The notes under the pieces were generated by a model, which searched no databases, was not told where the DNA came from, and was given only the letters and a program-made list of their open reading frames with translations. A stretch of 40,394 nucleotides of DNA from an uncultured Prevotellaceae bacterium (GTDB lineage: Bacteria > Bacteroidota > Bacteroidia > Bacteroidales > Muribaculaceae), in the NCBI GenBank assembly GCA_946186575.1, contig CAMHNO010000021.1, positions 1-40,394 on the forward strand, given 5' to 3'. Position numbers and translations under genes: made by a program. Positions 9,959 to 17,726 of the stretch are shown here, piece by piece (the stretch's first letter is position 1; every line of letters begins with the position of its first letter).

Positions 9959-11602
9959 ATGCCAACAAGAGATCAAATATTGACCGTAGCACACGGCTTG
10001 CCAAGCCGCAACCTGCTCAACTACATAAAGCAAGGTATTATCACCATCGACGACCTCCAGAACATTAAGCTCGCTCCTGAGAAAATCGACGAGCTGAGAA
10101 ACAAGCTCACGCTCGAGGAGCAGCGCATGTGGGAAGCCGCATGCAACTCGGGACGAATGACCGACTTCTATCGCCACCTCAACACCTACCCCGACGGCGA
10201 GTTTGCCGAGGCATGCCGCCAGGCGCTCATCTCGGGCGAAGACGAGTTCTGGACCGAGGTGGTTGAGAGTGGCAACATCACGCTCATGCACCAGTATCTT
10301 GAGGTGTATGAGTTCCTGGGCGGACAGCACGTGTATGAGTGCCAGGAGATGATTCAAGACCCCGACTGGCTGCAGGTGAAGAAGAACCCAAACCTCTCGA
10401 GCATCAAGGTCTACGAGGACAACCACCCCGGCAAGCACGCCGTGGAGATTGCCGAGATGCGCTCGGCCATCACCGACGACATCGACTGGTATAACGCCCT
10501 GAGCGAGCCCAACGTGGCCTCGCTGCAGCGCTACCTCGACCTGCACCCGCAGGGCAAGTTTGTGCCCGAGGCCCAGCAGCGCATTGCCGCCGCACAGGGC
10601 CACGAGCAGTTCATGAACGAGATGCGCAAGAACCTGAACAACAAGAGCTCGCTCGAGATACAGGAAAACGTGGCCAACAACGTCATCACCTGGGACGACG
10701 TGGCCAGCGTCTACGGCCCCGAGCGCACCAACGCCATCCGCAACTTTGGCGGCATGGTGCCCCTCGACGTGAACTCGCAAATTCCGTCTAAGCTCAAGCC
10801 CAACACCACCGAGGTCTACTTCTGGGGCACGCCATCGTCGGGCAAGACCTGCGCCCTGGGCTCGCTCTTGAGCGGCGCCGAGCAGTTCTACAGCCTCGAG
10901 GCTCAGCAGTGCCAGGGCTATAACTACATGACCCGCCTGAGCAATGTGTTCCGCCCCAACCAAATCTGCACCCTGCCTCCCGGCACCCAGGTCGACGAGG
11001 TTCAGGAGATGATTTTCACCATCATCGACGACCGCCAGCGCACCCACCGCATGACCTTCATCGACCTTGCCGGTGAGATTTTCCGCGCCATCTACTACGA
11101 CATGAACAAGATGTTCATGCCCGAGCAGCTGCAGCAGACCCTCAACCACGTGAAGAAGTTCCTCAACGACAAGACCAACCCCAAGATTCACTTCTTTGTG
11201 GTGGAATATGGCGCCGAGAACAACATGTGGGAGGGACTCTTGATGAAGGACTACCTGAGCGCCTGCTCGCTCTTCATCAAGGACAACAAGATATTGAAGA
11301 ACTCGACGGGCGTGTATGTGCTCGTGACCAAGTGCGACAAGATTGGGTGCAGCGACGACGAGATTGTGGACCAGGCCGAGCAATATGTGCAAAACTACCT
11401 GCCCGCCTTCTACAACAACCTGCGCAAGGCTGCCCTGAGCGCCGGCATCAGCGACTTCCAGGTGATTCCGTTCTCCATTGGCGAGGTGTTTGCCAAGCAG
11501 TTGTGCAACTACGACGACAGCTTCATCGACGACGTGATCGAGGTGCTACTGGCCAAGACCCGCGGCGAGAAGAAGTCGAAGCTCGACTGGCTCAAGCAGT
11601 AA
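9959..11602 (+). CDS. TRAFAC-type GTPase with N-terminal helical repeats
   Basis: A 547-residue soluble protein. Residues 70-225 contain at least three related helical repeats of the pattern W-x(2-3)-A/V ... YL ... P-x-G-x-F/A ... A (for example HLNTYPDGEFAEA and YLDLHPQGKFVPEA). A GTPase domain follows: G1 GTPSSGKT at 290-297, G3 DLAGE at 369-373 and a G4 variant TKCD at 457-460. The layout resembles the bacterial conflict-system GTPases described as 'double-GTPase' (DO-GTPase) families, which often work with regulatory partners encoded alongside. That assignment is from memory of the motif style and should be tested with a profile. The repeats probably bind a partner protein. An in-operon partner could be the membrane protein encoded at 11668. 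Confidence 0.78.
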   Translation: MPTRDQILTVAHGLPSRNLLNYIKQGIITIDDLQNIKLAPEKIDELRNKLTLEEQRMWEAACNSGRMTDFYRHLNTYPDGEFAEACRQALISGEDEFWTEVVESGNITLMHQYLEVYEFLGGQHVYECQEMIQDPDWLQVKKNPNLSSIKVYEDNHPGKHAVEIAEMRSAITDDIDWYNALSEPNVASLQRYLDLHPQGKFVPEAQQRIAAAQGHEQFMNEMRKNLNNKSSLEIQENVANNVITWDDVASVYGPERTNAIRNFGGMVPLDVNSQIPSKLKPNTTEVYFWGTPSSGKTCALGSLLSGAEQFYSLEAQQCQGYNYMTRLSNVFRPNQICTLPPGTQVDEVQEMIFTIIDDRQRTHRMTFIDLAGEIFRAIYYDMNKMFMPEQLQQTLNHVKKFLNDKTNPKIHFFVVEYGAENNMWEGLLMKDYLSACSLFIKDNKILKNSTGVYVLVTKCDKIGCSDDEIVDQAEQYVQNYLPAFYNNLRKAALSAGISDFQVIPFSIGEVFAKQLCNYDDSFIDDVIEVLLAKTRGEKKSKLDWLKQ

Positions 11603-11667
11603 TCGCGGCAGCATGAATCACCACACTTTAATCAAGAAATTATCAACTCATAAAAACATTATATATC

Positions 11668-13503
11668 ATGTCTAACTATAATTATCTAAAGATTGACTTC
11701 TACGGGCAGTTCGACAACGACTCCACCCACAAGCTCACCTATCCCGAGCCCTACAACCCCAACCAGGCTGCGGCAATGCAGTGGCTCAACCCCATCAAGG
11801 ACCCGCGCAACATGCGCACTCTGTTCCCCACGGCGCAGTATGGCTACAAGCTGCACCGCGACAACAACGGAGTGTACTACTCGCTGCTCACCCGCTACAA
11901 GAACGACTTTCGCGAGGGATATGTGGCTATCACGGTGATGATAGGCCAGCTCTTCGAAGGCCAAATCTCTGGCAAGACAATCTTTAACCTGCTCAACACC
12001 CTCAAGACCAGGGTGCTCGATGCAGGCAACTACACTGCGGCGGCCGTTGAGCAGTGCCTGCGCGAGTGCCAGATGCCGGTGACCAATGCCGCGCCCATGC
12101 GCATCATGCCGGTGTCGAACATCCCCACCAGCGCCCTGCGCACCTACACCACCAACGAGGAAGTGCACGACATCTTCCTCTTCCCGCGACAGCCCGATTA
12201 CAGCCGCTTTGGCGACGTGTTCATCATCAACAAGGCATGGTGCGCCGCCGGCGTGCCAGCCGGCATCTCGCTGCTCACCACCCCGCTGGTGCGCACCTAT
12301 CAGGTGGTGAAGCCTGCCGGCGTGCAGTGCGACGACACCACCCAAACCGGCAAGAGCCTGATTATCACCTACACCAAGCCCGGTTTCGCACCACTGCAAG
12401 TGCCAGTGAACATCAACGGCGTGAGCAACCAGTATGTGAAATACGAAGGCTCCAAAATCACCATTCTGCAGCCTGCCGACCTGCCTTTCAAGCAGCGCGT
12501 TAATGTGGTGGTGAAGGTGAACGGACGCACCTACAGCGACGGCAAGGTGACTGCCACCTTAGGGCAGGAGCCACTGCAATATGCCTCGCAAGTGGGAGCC
12601 TACAGCGCCGAGGTGAACCAGACAGCCCTCTCGGGAGCCAACGTGCAGGTGAGCGTGAGCGTCGACGACCCCACCCTCGTCAACAAGAACCAGGCGGCAG
12701 CTATGGCATCGCAAGCCTACGCCGGTGGAGGCCGTAGGCGCCGCTACGACGACTACGACGACGATGACGACAACGAGAGCTCAATCAAGAAGTGGATGCT
12801 GCCACTCATCGCCTTCCTTGCCGGAGCACTGATTTTTGGCGCTGTGGCCTACTTCTTGATGCGCGACGACGATTCAGAGCCTGCTTCTAATTCCACCCCT
12901 GACACTGAGCAAACGGCCGATGCCGATGCTGCCGACCTTGCCTACATGAAGCAGATCGACACATGGGATCTGACTCGTATCAAGTCGAGCAAGTGGCAAG
13001 AGCTGTTCAGCTCAATCATGAACGGTGAGGTGGGCAGGTTTATGAACTGGGCGGCAGAATACAACAATCTGCCTAAGGACAAGCGCAATGGCCACATCAC
13101 CAACATCTACAACTTGCTCAGCCAGAACCCACAGCTGAAAGATCAAGCTGCAAGCGTGTTCCAGAACGCAGCAAGCGGCAATAGCATCGACCTTGCTGCC
13201 ATCGACAGCAGACTCAAAGAGCTGGCCGGCGGCGGCAACACTAACGTTAATACTGGCGGCGGCAACCAAGGCGGCGCAACTGGCCCCTCGCCTGCACCTG
13301 CTCAGCAACAGCAGAAGCCCGCTCAGCAGCAACAGAAGCCTACTCAGCAACAGCAGAGGCCCGCTCAGCAGCAGAAGCCTGCACAGCAGCAGAAGCCTGC
13401 ACAGCAGCAGAAGCCTGCACAGCAGCAGAAGCCTGCACAGCAACAGAAGCCTGCACAGAAAGAGAATCCCCAAAAAAGAGGTAGAACTAAAGTCACTGAA
13501 TAA
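11668..13503 (+). CDS. Single-pass membrane protein, cytosolic domain plus duplicated external module and QKPA tail
   Basis: A 611-residue protein. Residues 1-345 form an unrecognised, signal-less and probably cytosolic region; the N-terminal 210 residues follow the GTPase gene directly and could be its regulator (speculation). A basic/acidic stretch RRRRYDDYDDDDDN precedes a transmembrane helix at about 373-397. The outer part begins with an approximately 112-residue helical module (12907-13242) that is nearly identical to one in the protein encoded at 20386. It ends with 18-bp (PAQQQK) repeats from about residue 545 to 600. The stop is only 2 nt before the next ATG, so translation is likely coupled. 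The length of the tail could vary between strains because it is made of short DNA repeats. Confidence 0.75.
   Translation: MSNYNYLKIDFYGQFDNDSTHKLTYPEPYNPNQAAAMQWLNPIKDPRNMRTLFPTAQYGYKLHRDNNGVYYSLLTRYKNDFREGYVAITVMIGQLFEGQISGKTIFNLLNTLKTRVLDAGNYTAAAVEQCLRECQMPVTNAAPMRIMPVSNIPTSALRTYTTNEEVHDIFLFPRQPDYSRFGDVFIINKAWCAAGVPAGISLLTTPLVRTYQVVKPAGVQCDDTTQTGKSLIITYTKPGFAPLQVPVNINGVSNQYVKYEGSKITILQPADLPFKQRVNVVVKVNGRTYSDGKVTATLGQEPLQYASQVGAYSAEVNQTALSGANVQVSVSVDDPTLVNKNQAAAMASQAYAGGGRRRRYDDYDDDDDNESSIKKWMLPLIAFLAGALIFGAVAYFLMRDDDSEPASNSTPDTEQTADADAADLAYMKQIDTWDLTRIKSSKWQELFSSIMNGEVGRFMNWAAEYNNLPKDKRNGHITNIYNLLSQNPQLKDQAASVFQNAASGNSIDLAAIDSRLKELAGGGNTNVNTGGGNQGGATGPSPAPAQQQQKPAQQQQKPTQQQQRPAQQQKPAQQQKPAQQQKPAQQQKPAQQQKPAQKENPQKRGRTKVTE
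12907..13242 (+). repeat. Duplicated 336-bp coding module, copy 1
   Basis: This 336-bp stretch (EQTADADAADLAYMKQ onward, ending ELAGGGNT) matches 21082-21417 with about 14 differences by eye, roughly 96% identity and no gaps. Similarity stops sharply on both sides, where the two host genes are unrelated or low-complexity. The encoded module is helical and lies outside the membrane in both proteins. The high identity against diverged flanks indicates a recent duplication or gene conversion. Confidence 0.93.
13303..13458 (+). repeat. 18-bp tandem repeats encoding PAQQQK
   Basis: Repeated CCTGCACAGCAGCAGAAG units, perfect in the second half and imperfect in the first (PTQQQQ, PAQQQQ variants). 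They keep frame, so copy-number changes would lengthen or shorten the protein tail without disrupting it. The Pro/Gln/Lys composition suggests a flexible, periplasmic or wall-contacting spacer. Confidence 0.85.
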
Positions 13504-13505
13504 TC

Positions 13506-14279
13506 ATGAACAAAGCACTAAAAATAGGACTGATAGCTATTGCCGTGTTGGTGATAGGTATCGTGGTGTGGAGGACATTGATTATGCCTCCTGCCATCAA
13601 GGAGATAAAGTTCGACAAGTCGGTCTTCACCACTCAAATCACCACTCAGACCGAGGAGAGCATCGACAAGGCCGCAAGTTTCGACAAGGCAAATCAGGCA
13701 TTCACCTCAATGACTCAAGACATTGACGATGCCGAGTTCCTCGAGAACATTGGCCACGACGAGGCGGCAGAGTGCAAAAAGCTCATTGCGCAGCACTTTG
13801 CCCCGCGGTTGGCGGTCTTTGGCGACTCGGCATTTGCCGCCACCGAGTGGAACGTGACCCAAATCGACGCCATGCGCGACGCAGCCAAGGCCATCATCGC
13901 TGCCAACGCGCTTGGCGCCAAGTCGGGCGACTTCGAGAAGCTGCAGGCCCTTGTCAAGAATGTTGACGACTACCACGCTGCCCTGGCGCTTGTCTCGTCG
14001 AGCAAGAGCTGCTCCAGCGAGAGCGAAATGCACTCACTCACCAGCAAGGCCAAGGCCTACAACCGTGCTCCGCTGAGCAACTGCAAGAGCCTGATGAGCG
14101 CCCTCAACTCAGTGCCCGGCAATGCCAAGGCCAACCTTGCCCGCATCGAGAAAGAGAAGCAAGAAGCCGCAGCACGTGAAGCTCAACGAAAGAAAGAAGC
14201 TGCCGAAAGGGCCAAGCAGAAAGAGATTGAAGAAATTAATCACGACATAGAAGTAAGCACCGATGACACCGATTTCTAA
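13506..14279 (+). CDS. Membrane-anchored helical protein, first member of a duplicated pair
   Basis: A 257-residue protein with one N-terminal transmembrane helix (about 6-25) and an otherwise helical, extracytoplasmic body; unrecognised. Its last 45 residues are a highly charged coiled coil (EKEKQEAAAREAQRKKEAAE). The ATG follows the preceding stop by 2 nt, and its 3' end overlaps the next gene by 17 nt, so it is probably translationally coupled on both sides. A deleted copy of this gene lies at 15912-16106, and its first nine codons recur at 21699. The conserved pairing with the gene at 14263 suggests that the two products act together. Confidence 0.78.
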   Translation: MNKALKIGLIAIAVLVIGIVVWRTLIMPPAIKEIKFDKSVFTTQITTQTEESIDKAASFDKANQAFTSMTQDIDDAEFLENIGHDEAAECKKLIAQHFAPRLAVFGDSAFAATEWNVTQIDAMRDAAKAIIAANALGAKSGDFEKLQALVKNVDDYHAALALVSSSKSCSSESEMHSLTSKAKAYNRAPLSNCKSLMSALNSVPGNAKANLARIEKEKQEAAAREAQRKKEAAERAKQKEIEEINHDIEVSTDDTDF

Positions 14280-15882
14280 AAAAATAACCATAAAATCACT
14301 CTTGCTCATAGCAATAGTGACCTTTAGCTCCATTGTCTCGCTCGCCAGCCTGAGCGAGGCAATGCATGGCATCAAAGATTCAAAGAACAGGCTTAAAGGT
14401 CTGGTGAAAGAAGCCGACAAATATAAACGGGACTCCATCGACTATTTCGAAAAGCAAATCAATGCCATCGATGAGCAAGACCCAGAGCTTGAGAAAAAAG
14501 CTGCCAATGTTGGCAATCTTCGAGCCGAGTTCCAGCGTCTTGAGCGAGACACGGCAAAGAATAACGACAAAAAACGCAAACTCTATCAAGAAATCATGGC
14601 AGCCAAGGACAATCAAGACCTTGAAGATGCGGTAGACGAGTTTATTGTTGATCTCTTTAAGAAACAATGCAACCCCAGCGCTATTGCCAGTCTCGACAAA
14701 TTTGACCCTTTTTTGAACGATGAATATTTCAAGACTTTCAAGAAAGACCGTGAGGTGTTAAGGAAATTTCAAGAATATGCCGATGGCATAGAAGCTCCTC
14801 TTGATTCAGTCTATCGCCTTCTCAGCAGGGAAGACTGGGCTAAGCAAGAAGAGGGGTCGGAGATTTTGAAAATCTTTGACAAAGCATGGAAAAAGGTTGA
14901 ATATCGCAAGCACTTTGAGAAAAAGAACGAGAAAATTCTTTTCCTTGATAGTATTGTTACCAGGATAACCGACATGAGAACCCTGGGCTTTGAGGACATG
15001 GAAGATGAATTCAAAGATATTCGCAAACTGCTAAAACCAGCCGACCAACCCATCGCCACTCCACTTGACGAACTTATTGCCAAGAAGGAACTTTACGACA
15101 AACTCTCAGCCGACATCGAGAAAGATGAGAACCGTATGAGCGAATTAAACAGAGATATTGACCTAATAGATAATCTTGTAAACAAGACTGCAATGGATGA
15201 TGCCGAGTTTGCGCGACTTGATAAACTCATTGCCGATAACACCAGGCACTGGTATGCCATGCGCAAGGTTATTGACGGTGAGATACTCGACTGGTGTGCA
15301 AAGTGCTTATCAGAACCTGCCGACAGCGCAGGCGACAACTACCGCATGCGCGAGAGTGTTGAAGCCGAGTTGATGGACTTTGCTCAGTCCGACGCTTCTA
15401 AAAAGAAGGTTGAGACCTACAAAGTGTTGTTCAATAACTACTATGACTACACCATGGATATTCGCCAGTTCCTAAAAGACTATGCTGGCTTGAGAGCAGC
15501 TGGTGGCCGACCAATCCCAGCCGACAAGAAAAATAAAGCCATAAACGCACTCCACAACCTCAAGTACTGGCAATACTACTCACATCGTAAAGACAAAGAT
15601 GCGGTGTCGAGTCCACATCTCGACAGAATTCTTGAGAGATATGAAACCATGCTCAACAGCAACTTCAGTGGAGTGACGAAGGAGGCTTACAACAAGCTGG
15701 GACATGACTTAATGGGAACCAAGAAACCAGCGGCTGCCAGCCCTAAAGCCAATGACGAAGTTGACCCCCTCGATGAGATTGACTTGAATCGTGATGGCGA
15801 CAATAATCAGGAGATAAACAATGTCACCACTCCAGTAGACCCTGCCGCTGACCCACAGCAAGGCACTGAACTGGAGGATTAA
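14263..15882 (+). CDS. Coiled-coil-rich secreted or anchored protein, paralogue of the 16087 gene
   Basis: A 539-residue protein with an N-terminal hydrophobic segment (about 11-28) that is either an anchor or a signal peptide, then long helices with coiled-coil character. No known domain is recognised. It aligns with the product of 16087-17544 through shared motifs in the same order: CNPSAIASL/CNPQAIEEL, FLNDEYFKTF/FLSDKYLKYF, APLDSVY/APLNSIY, LDSIV/LDTIV, YDYTMDI/DDYTIEI and SSPHLDRIL/YSPHLNHIL. The tail is acidic and proline/threonine-rich, ending TELED. The DNA is clearly more A/T-rich than the genes before it. Start: ATG at 14263, inside the end of the upstream gene; coupling by overlap is repeated in the second pair. 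Confidence 0.75.
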   Translation: MTPISKKITIKSLLLIAIVTFSSIVSLASLSEAMHGIKDSKNRLKGLVKEADKYKRDSIDYFEKQINAIDEQDPELEKKAANVGNLRAEFQRLERDTAKNNDKKRKLYQEIMAAKDNQDLEDAVDEFIVDLFKKQCNPSAIASLDKFDPFLNDEYFKTFKKDREVLRKFQEYADGIEAPLDSVYRLLSREDWAKQEEGSEILKIFDKAWKKVEYRKHFEKKNEKILFLDSIVTRITDMRTLGFEDMEDEFKDIRKLLKPADQPIATPLDELIAKKELYDKLSADIEKDENRMSELNRDIDLIDNLVNKTAMDDAEFARLDKLIADNTRHWYAMRKVIDGEILDWCAKCLSEPADSAGDNYRMRESVEAELMDFAQSDASKKKVETYKVLFNNYYDYTMDIRQFLKDYAGLRAAGGRPIPADKKNKAINALHNLKYWQYYSHRKDKDAVSSPHLDRILERYETMLNSNFSGVTKEAYNKLGHDLMGTKKPAAASPKANDEVDPLDEIDLNRDGDNNQEINNVTTPVDPAADPQQGTELED

Positions 15883-15923
15883 TCGCAACGACTTATAAAA
15901 ACTATTAAACTATGGAAGTTTCT
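15872..15923 (+). repeat. Duplicated gene-end/leader sequence, copy 1
   Basis: This 52-bp stretch (TGGAGGATTAATCGCAACGA onward to ATGGAAGTTTC) recurs at 17675-17726 with two mismatches. In both places it spans the last codons and stop of one gene, the spacer, and the ATGGAAGTTTC start of the next (Met-Glu-Val-Ser). It marks a recombination or duplication junction. Confidence 0.9.
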
Positions 15924-16106
15924 CAGACCGAGGAGAGCATCGACAAGGCCAACCTTGCCCGCATCGAGAAAGAGAAGCAAGAAGCCGCAGCACGTGAAGC
16001 TCAACGAAAGAAAGAAGCTGCCGAAAGGGCCGCGCGTGAGAAAGAAGAGAAAGCCAACGCTATTGTTAACCAAAGAACAGAAGAAGATGATGACTTCAAC
16101 TATTAA
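15912..16106 (+). pseudogene. Internally deleted chimeric copy of the 13506 gene
   Basis: A 64-codon frame built from three pieces. Its first four codons match the start of the gene at 17715. The next 29 bp (15922-15950) are identical to 13645-13673. From 15945 to 16031 it is identical to 14127-14213. Relative to the 13506 gene, 459 bp (153 codons, in frame) are missing between two AAGGCC hexamers. The product lacks the transmembrane helix and keeps only the charged coil and an acidic end. It still overlaps the next gene by 20 nt, as the intact pair does, so it may survive as a coupling leader. I call it a remnant, but a short expressed peptide cannot be excluded. Confidence 0.8.
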
Positions 16107-17544
16107 TAACAAAAAAAGAGCACTATTCGTTATAGGTGTCGTGGCTATTGGACTTCTTGCCGCATTTGCTCAAACCAGAGCAAGCAAGGACTATGTGCGC
16201 ACTGCAAAGCACAGAGCCGATAGCCTATACAGAGAGGCTGATAGGTTTTACAAGGAAAATGTAAAACCACTTGAAAATCAAGTCCATCGCTCGGGCAACA
16301 ACAATGTGTCTGATGAGCAATACCAAAATCAGCTTCTCAAAGATTATGAACGTCTAAAGGACGACTCGCTCAAATATGTAAAAATCCTCAATAACAACAT
16401 GCCGCAATTCCAACGCTTAGAGGCTCAAATAAAAGAAGAAACAGGCTTGGAATTTGATAAAATGGTTAGAGAATATGTTGACGAGTTGCGCAACTCTCCC
16501 TGCAACCCGCAAGCCATTGAGGAGCTCATAGCTTGCAAACCCTTCTTGAGCGATAAGTATCTGAAATATTTCGACAAGAGTTTCGGTCCACTTGTCAACT
16601 ACAAGAAATACTGCGAGGAAATAAAGGCACCTCTCAACTCAATTTACTATGACCTTGAATTCAGCGATTGGGGTAAACCCGACAAAGAGATTCTTGACAA
16701 ATTTGACCATGAGTGGAAAAAAGCAAGTTATCTAAAATTAAAAAATGACAAGCGAATTCCCTATCTCGACACTATTGTTGTCCAGATAAAAATCATGAGG
16801 GAATTTGATGCCTTTGAGGGATGCAGAGCATCGTTTGAAATTATTTTAGATAATCTCAAACTGCAAAACACTCCACTGGCCTCGCGTCCAAAAGCGATGG
16901 ACGATATTGCTCGTTACAACACCTCCAAGCAACTGGTGGATGAGACAAATGCACACCTCGACGAAATAAGACCGCAAATCGATGACATTTGGGCCTATTT
17001 CCAAGGTGTTGCATCTACTAAAGATGATTTATATAATCTCACCGAAAGTTGGTATGACATTCGCGAAGACCTTGACAAGCAACTGATAAGCATGTGCCGC
17101 TACTGCCTGTCGCAACCATGCGACACAATGGGCAACTATGACTGGCTTCGCATGCAGATAGAGCCTATGCTCGACAGTGTGTTTCACGATTCATATAAAG
17201 TAGCGATCAAGAATTACAAAAACTTGCTCGACAATTATGACGACTACACCATTGAGATTGGAGAGTTCTTGAAGCGCAATTTCAAGTACACCAAGATTGA
17301 CGGTGGCCTCACATCCAACCTACGCGAAACCATCTTGAAAGACTTAAATAGTCTCAAGTACATGAAGTATTACAACCAGCGCAACACTCCTTTAGACAAA
17401 AAGCCCGTTTATAGCCCTCACTTGAACCACATCCTTGACCAATTTATGGCTATGGTAAATTCAGGGTTCAAGAGCAGCAAGGAGAAATATAAAAAGTTGG
17501 GGCAAGAGTTGCGTGGCGGCTCGGCTCAAGATGATGACGTTTAG
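16087..17544 (+). CDS. Coiled-coil-rich paralogue of the 14263 gene, possibly truncated by a TAG
   Basis: About 485 residues. I start it at the ATGATG at 16087/16090, where the reading frame enters KKRALFVIGVVAIGLLAAFA, an N-terminal hydrophobic anchor or signal; the open frame extends upstream to a TTG at 15955, but that part is the antiphase of the neighbouring remnant. It is a diverged paralogue of the 14263 product, with the same order of CNPQAIEEL, FLSDKYLKYF, APLNSIYYDL, DDYTIEI and SPHLNHIL motifs. It ends at TAG 17542-17544, and the same frame then stays open for 46 codons to TAA at 17683-17685, ending QRTERKLEN, similar to the end of the paralogue (QGTELED). The ancestral gene was therefore probably longer. 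The A/T-rich composition matches its paralogue. Confidence 0.75.
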   Translation: MMTSTINNKKRALFVIGVVAIGLLAAFAQTRASKDYVRTAKHRADSLYREADRFYKENVKPLENQVHRSGNNNVSDEQYQNQLLKDYERLKDDSLKYVKILNNNMPQFQRLEAQIKEETGLEFDKMVREYVDELRNSPCNPQAIEELIACKPFLSDKYLKYFDKSFGPLVNYKKYCEEIKAPLNSIYYDLEFSDWGKPDKEILDKFDHEWKKASYLKLKNDKRIPYLDTIVVQIKIMREFDAFEGCRASFEIILDNLKLQNTPLASRPKAMDDIARYNTSKQLVDETNAHLDEIRPQIDDIWAYFQGVASTKDDLYNLTESWYDIREDLDKQLISMCRYCLSQPCDTMGNYDWLRMQIEPMLDSVFHDSYKVAIKNYKNLLDNYDDYTIEIGEFLKRNFKYTKIDGGLTSNLRETILKDLNSLKYMKYYNQRNTPLDKKPVYSPHLNHILDQFMAMVNSGFKSSKEKYKKLGQELRGGSAQDDDV

Positions 17545-17685
17545 GAAGTTCTTGATAAAGTTAATCAAAATCCCATGCAAGGTCAACCAGAGGACGATAA
17601 AAGCCGTAAAGCGGCCAAGCAGATGCTGAATAACCTTGGTGGCTCATCTAATCAGCAACGCACTGAACGAAAATTGGAGAATTAA
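17545..17685 (+). pseudogene. In-frame 3' extension of the 16087 gene, beyond a TAG stop
   Basis: Forty-six sense codons follow the TAG at 17542-17544 in the same frame and end at TAA 17683-17685. The encoded stretch (EVLDKVNQNPMQGQPEDDK and on) is polar and acidic, like the C-terminal tail of the 14263 protein. The end matches that paralogue at both the protein and DNA level, including the stop and the following spacer. It is either a relic after a nonsense mutation or a readthrough extension. The segment has no start codon or leader of its own. Confidence 0.65.
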
Positions 17686-17726
17686 TCGCAACGACTTATA
17701 AAAACTATTAAATTATGGAAGTTTCC
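17675..17726 (+). repeat. Duplicated gene-end/leader sequence, copy 2
   Basis: Copy of 15872-15923 offset by 1803 bp. It contains the LEN-stop end of the extended frame, the AATCGCAACGACTTATAAAA spacer and the ATG of the 17715 gene. Weaker similarity continues for about 15 bp into both downstream genes. Confidence 0.9.

Noticed and set aside
9899-11392. 497-codon open frame on the minus strand opposite the GTPase gene
   Set aside because: The plus strand has ordered G1, G3 and G4 motifs; the reverse product is a biased Val/His/Leu-rich sequence.
15955-16086. Upstream extension of the 16087 gene to a TTG start
   Set aside because: The stretch is the antiphase of DNA copied from the 13506 gene and is extremely Lys/Arg-rich. 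Starting at 16087/16090 gives a normal hydrophobic N-terminus and the same overlap as in the sister pair.
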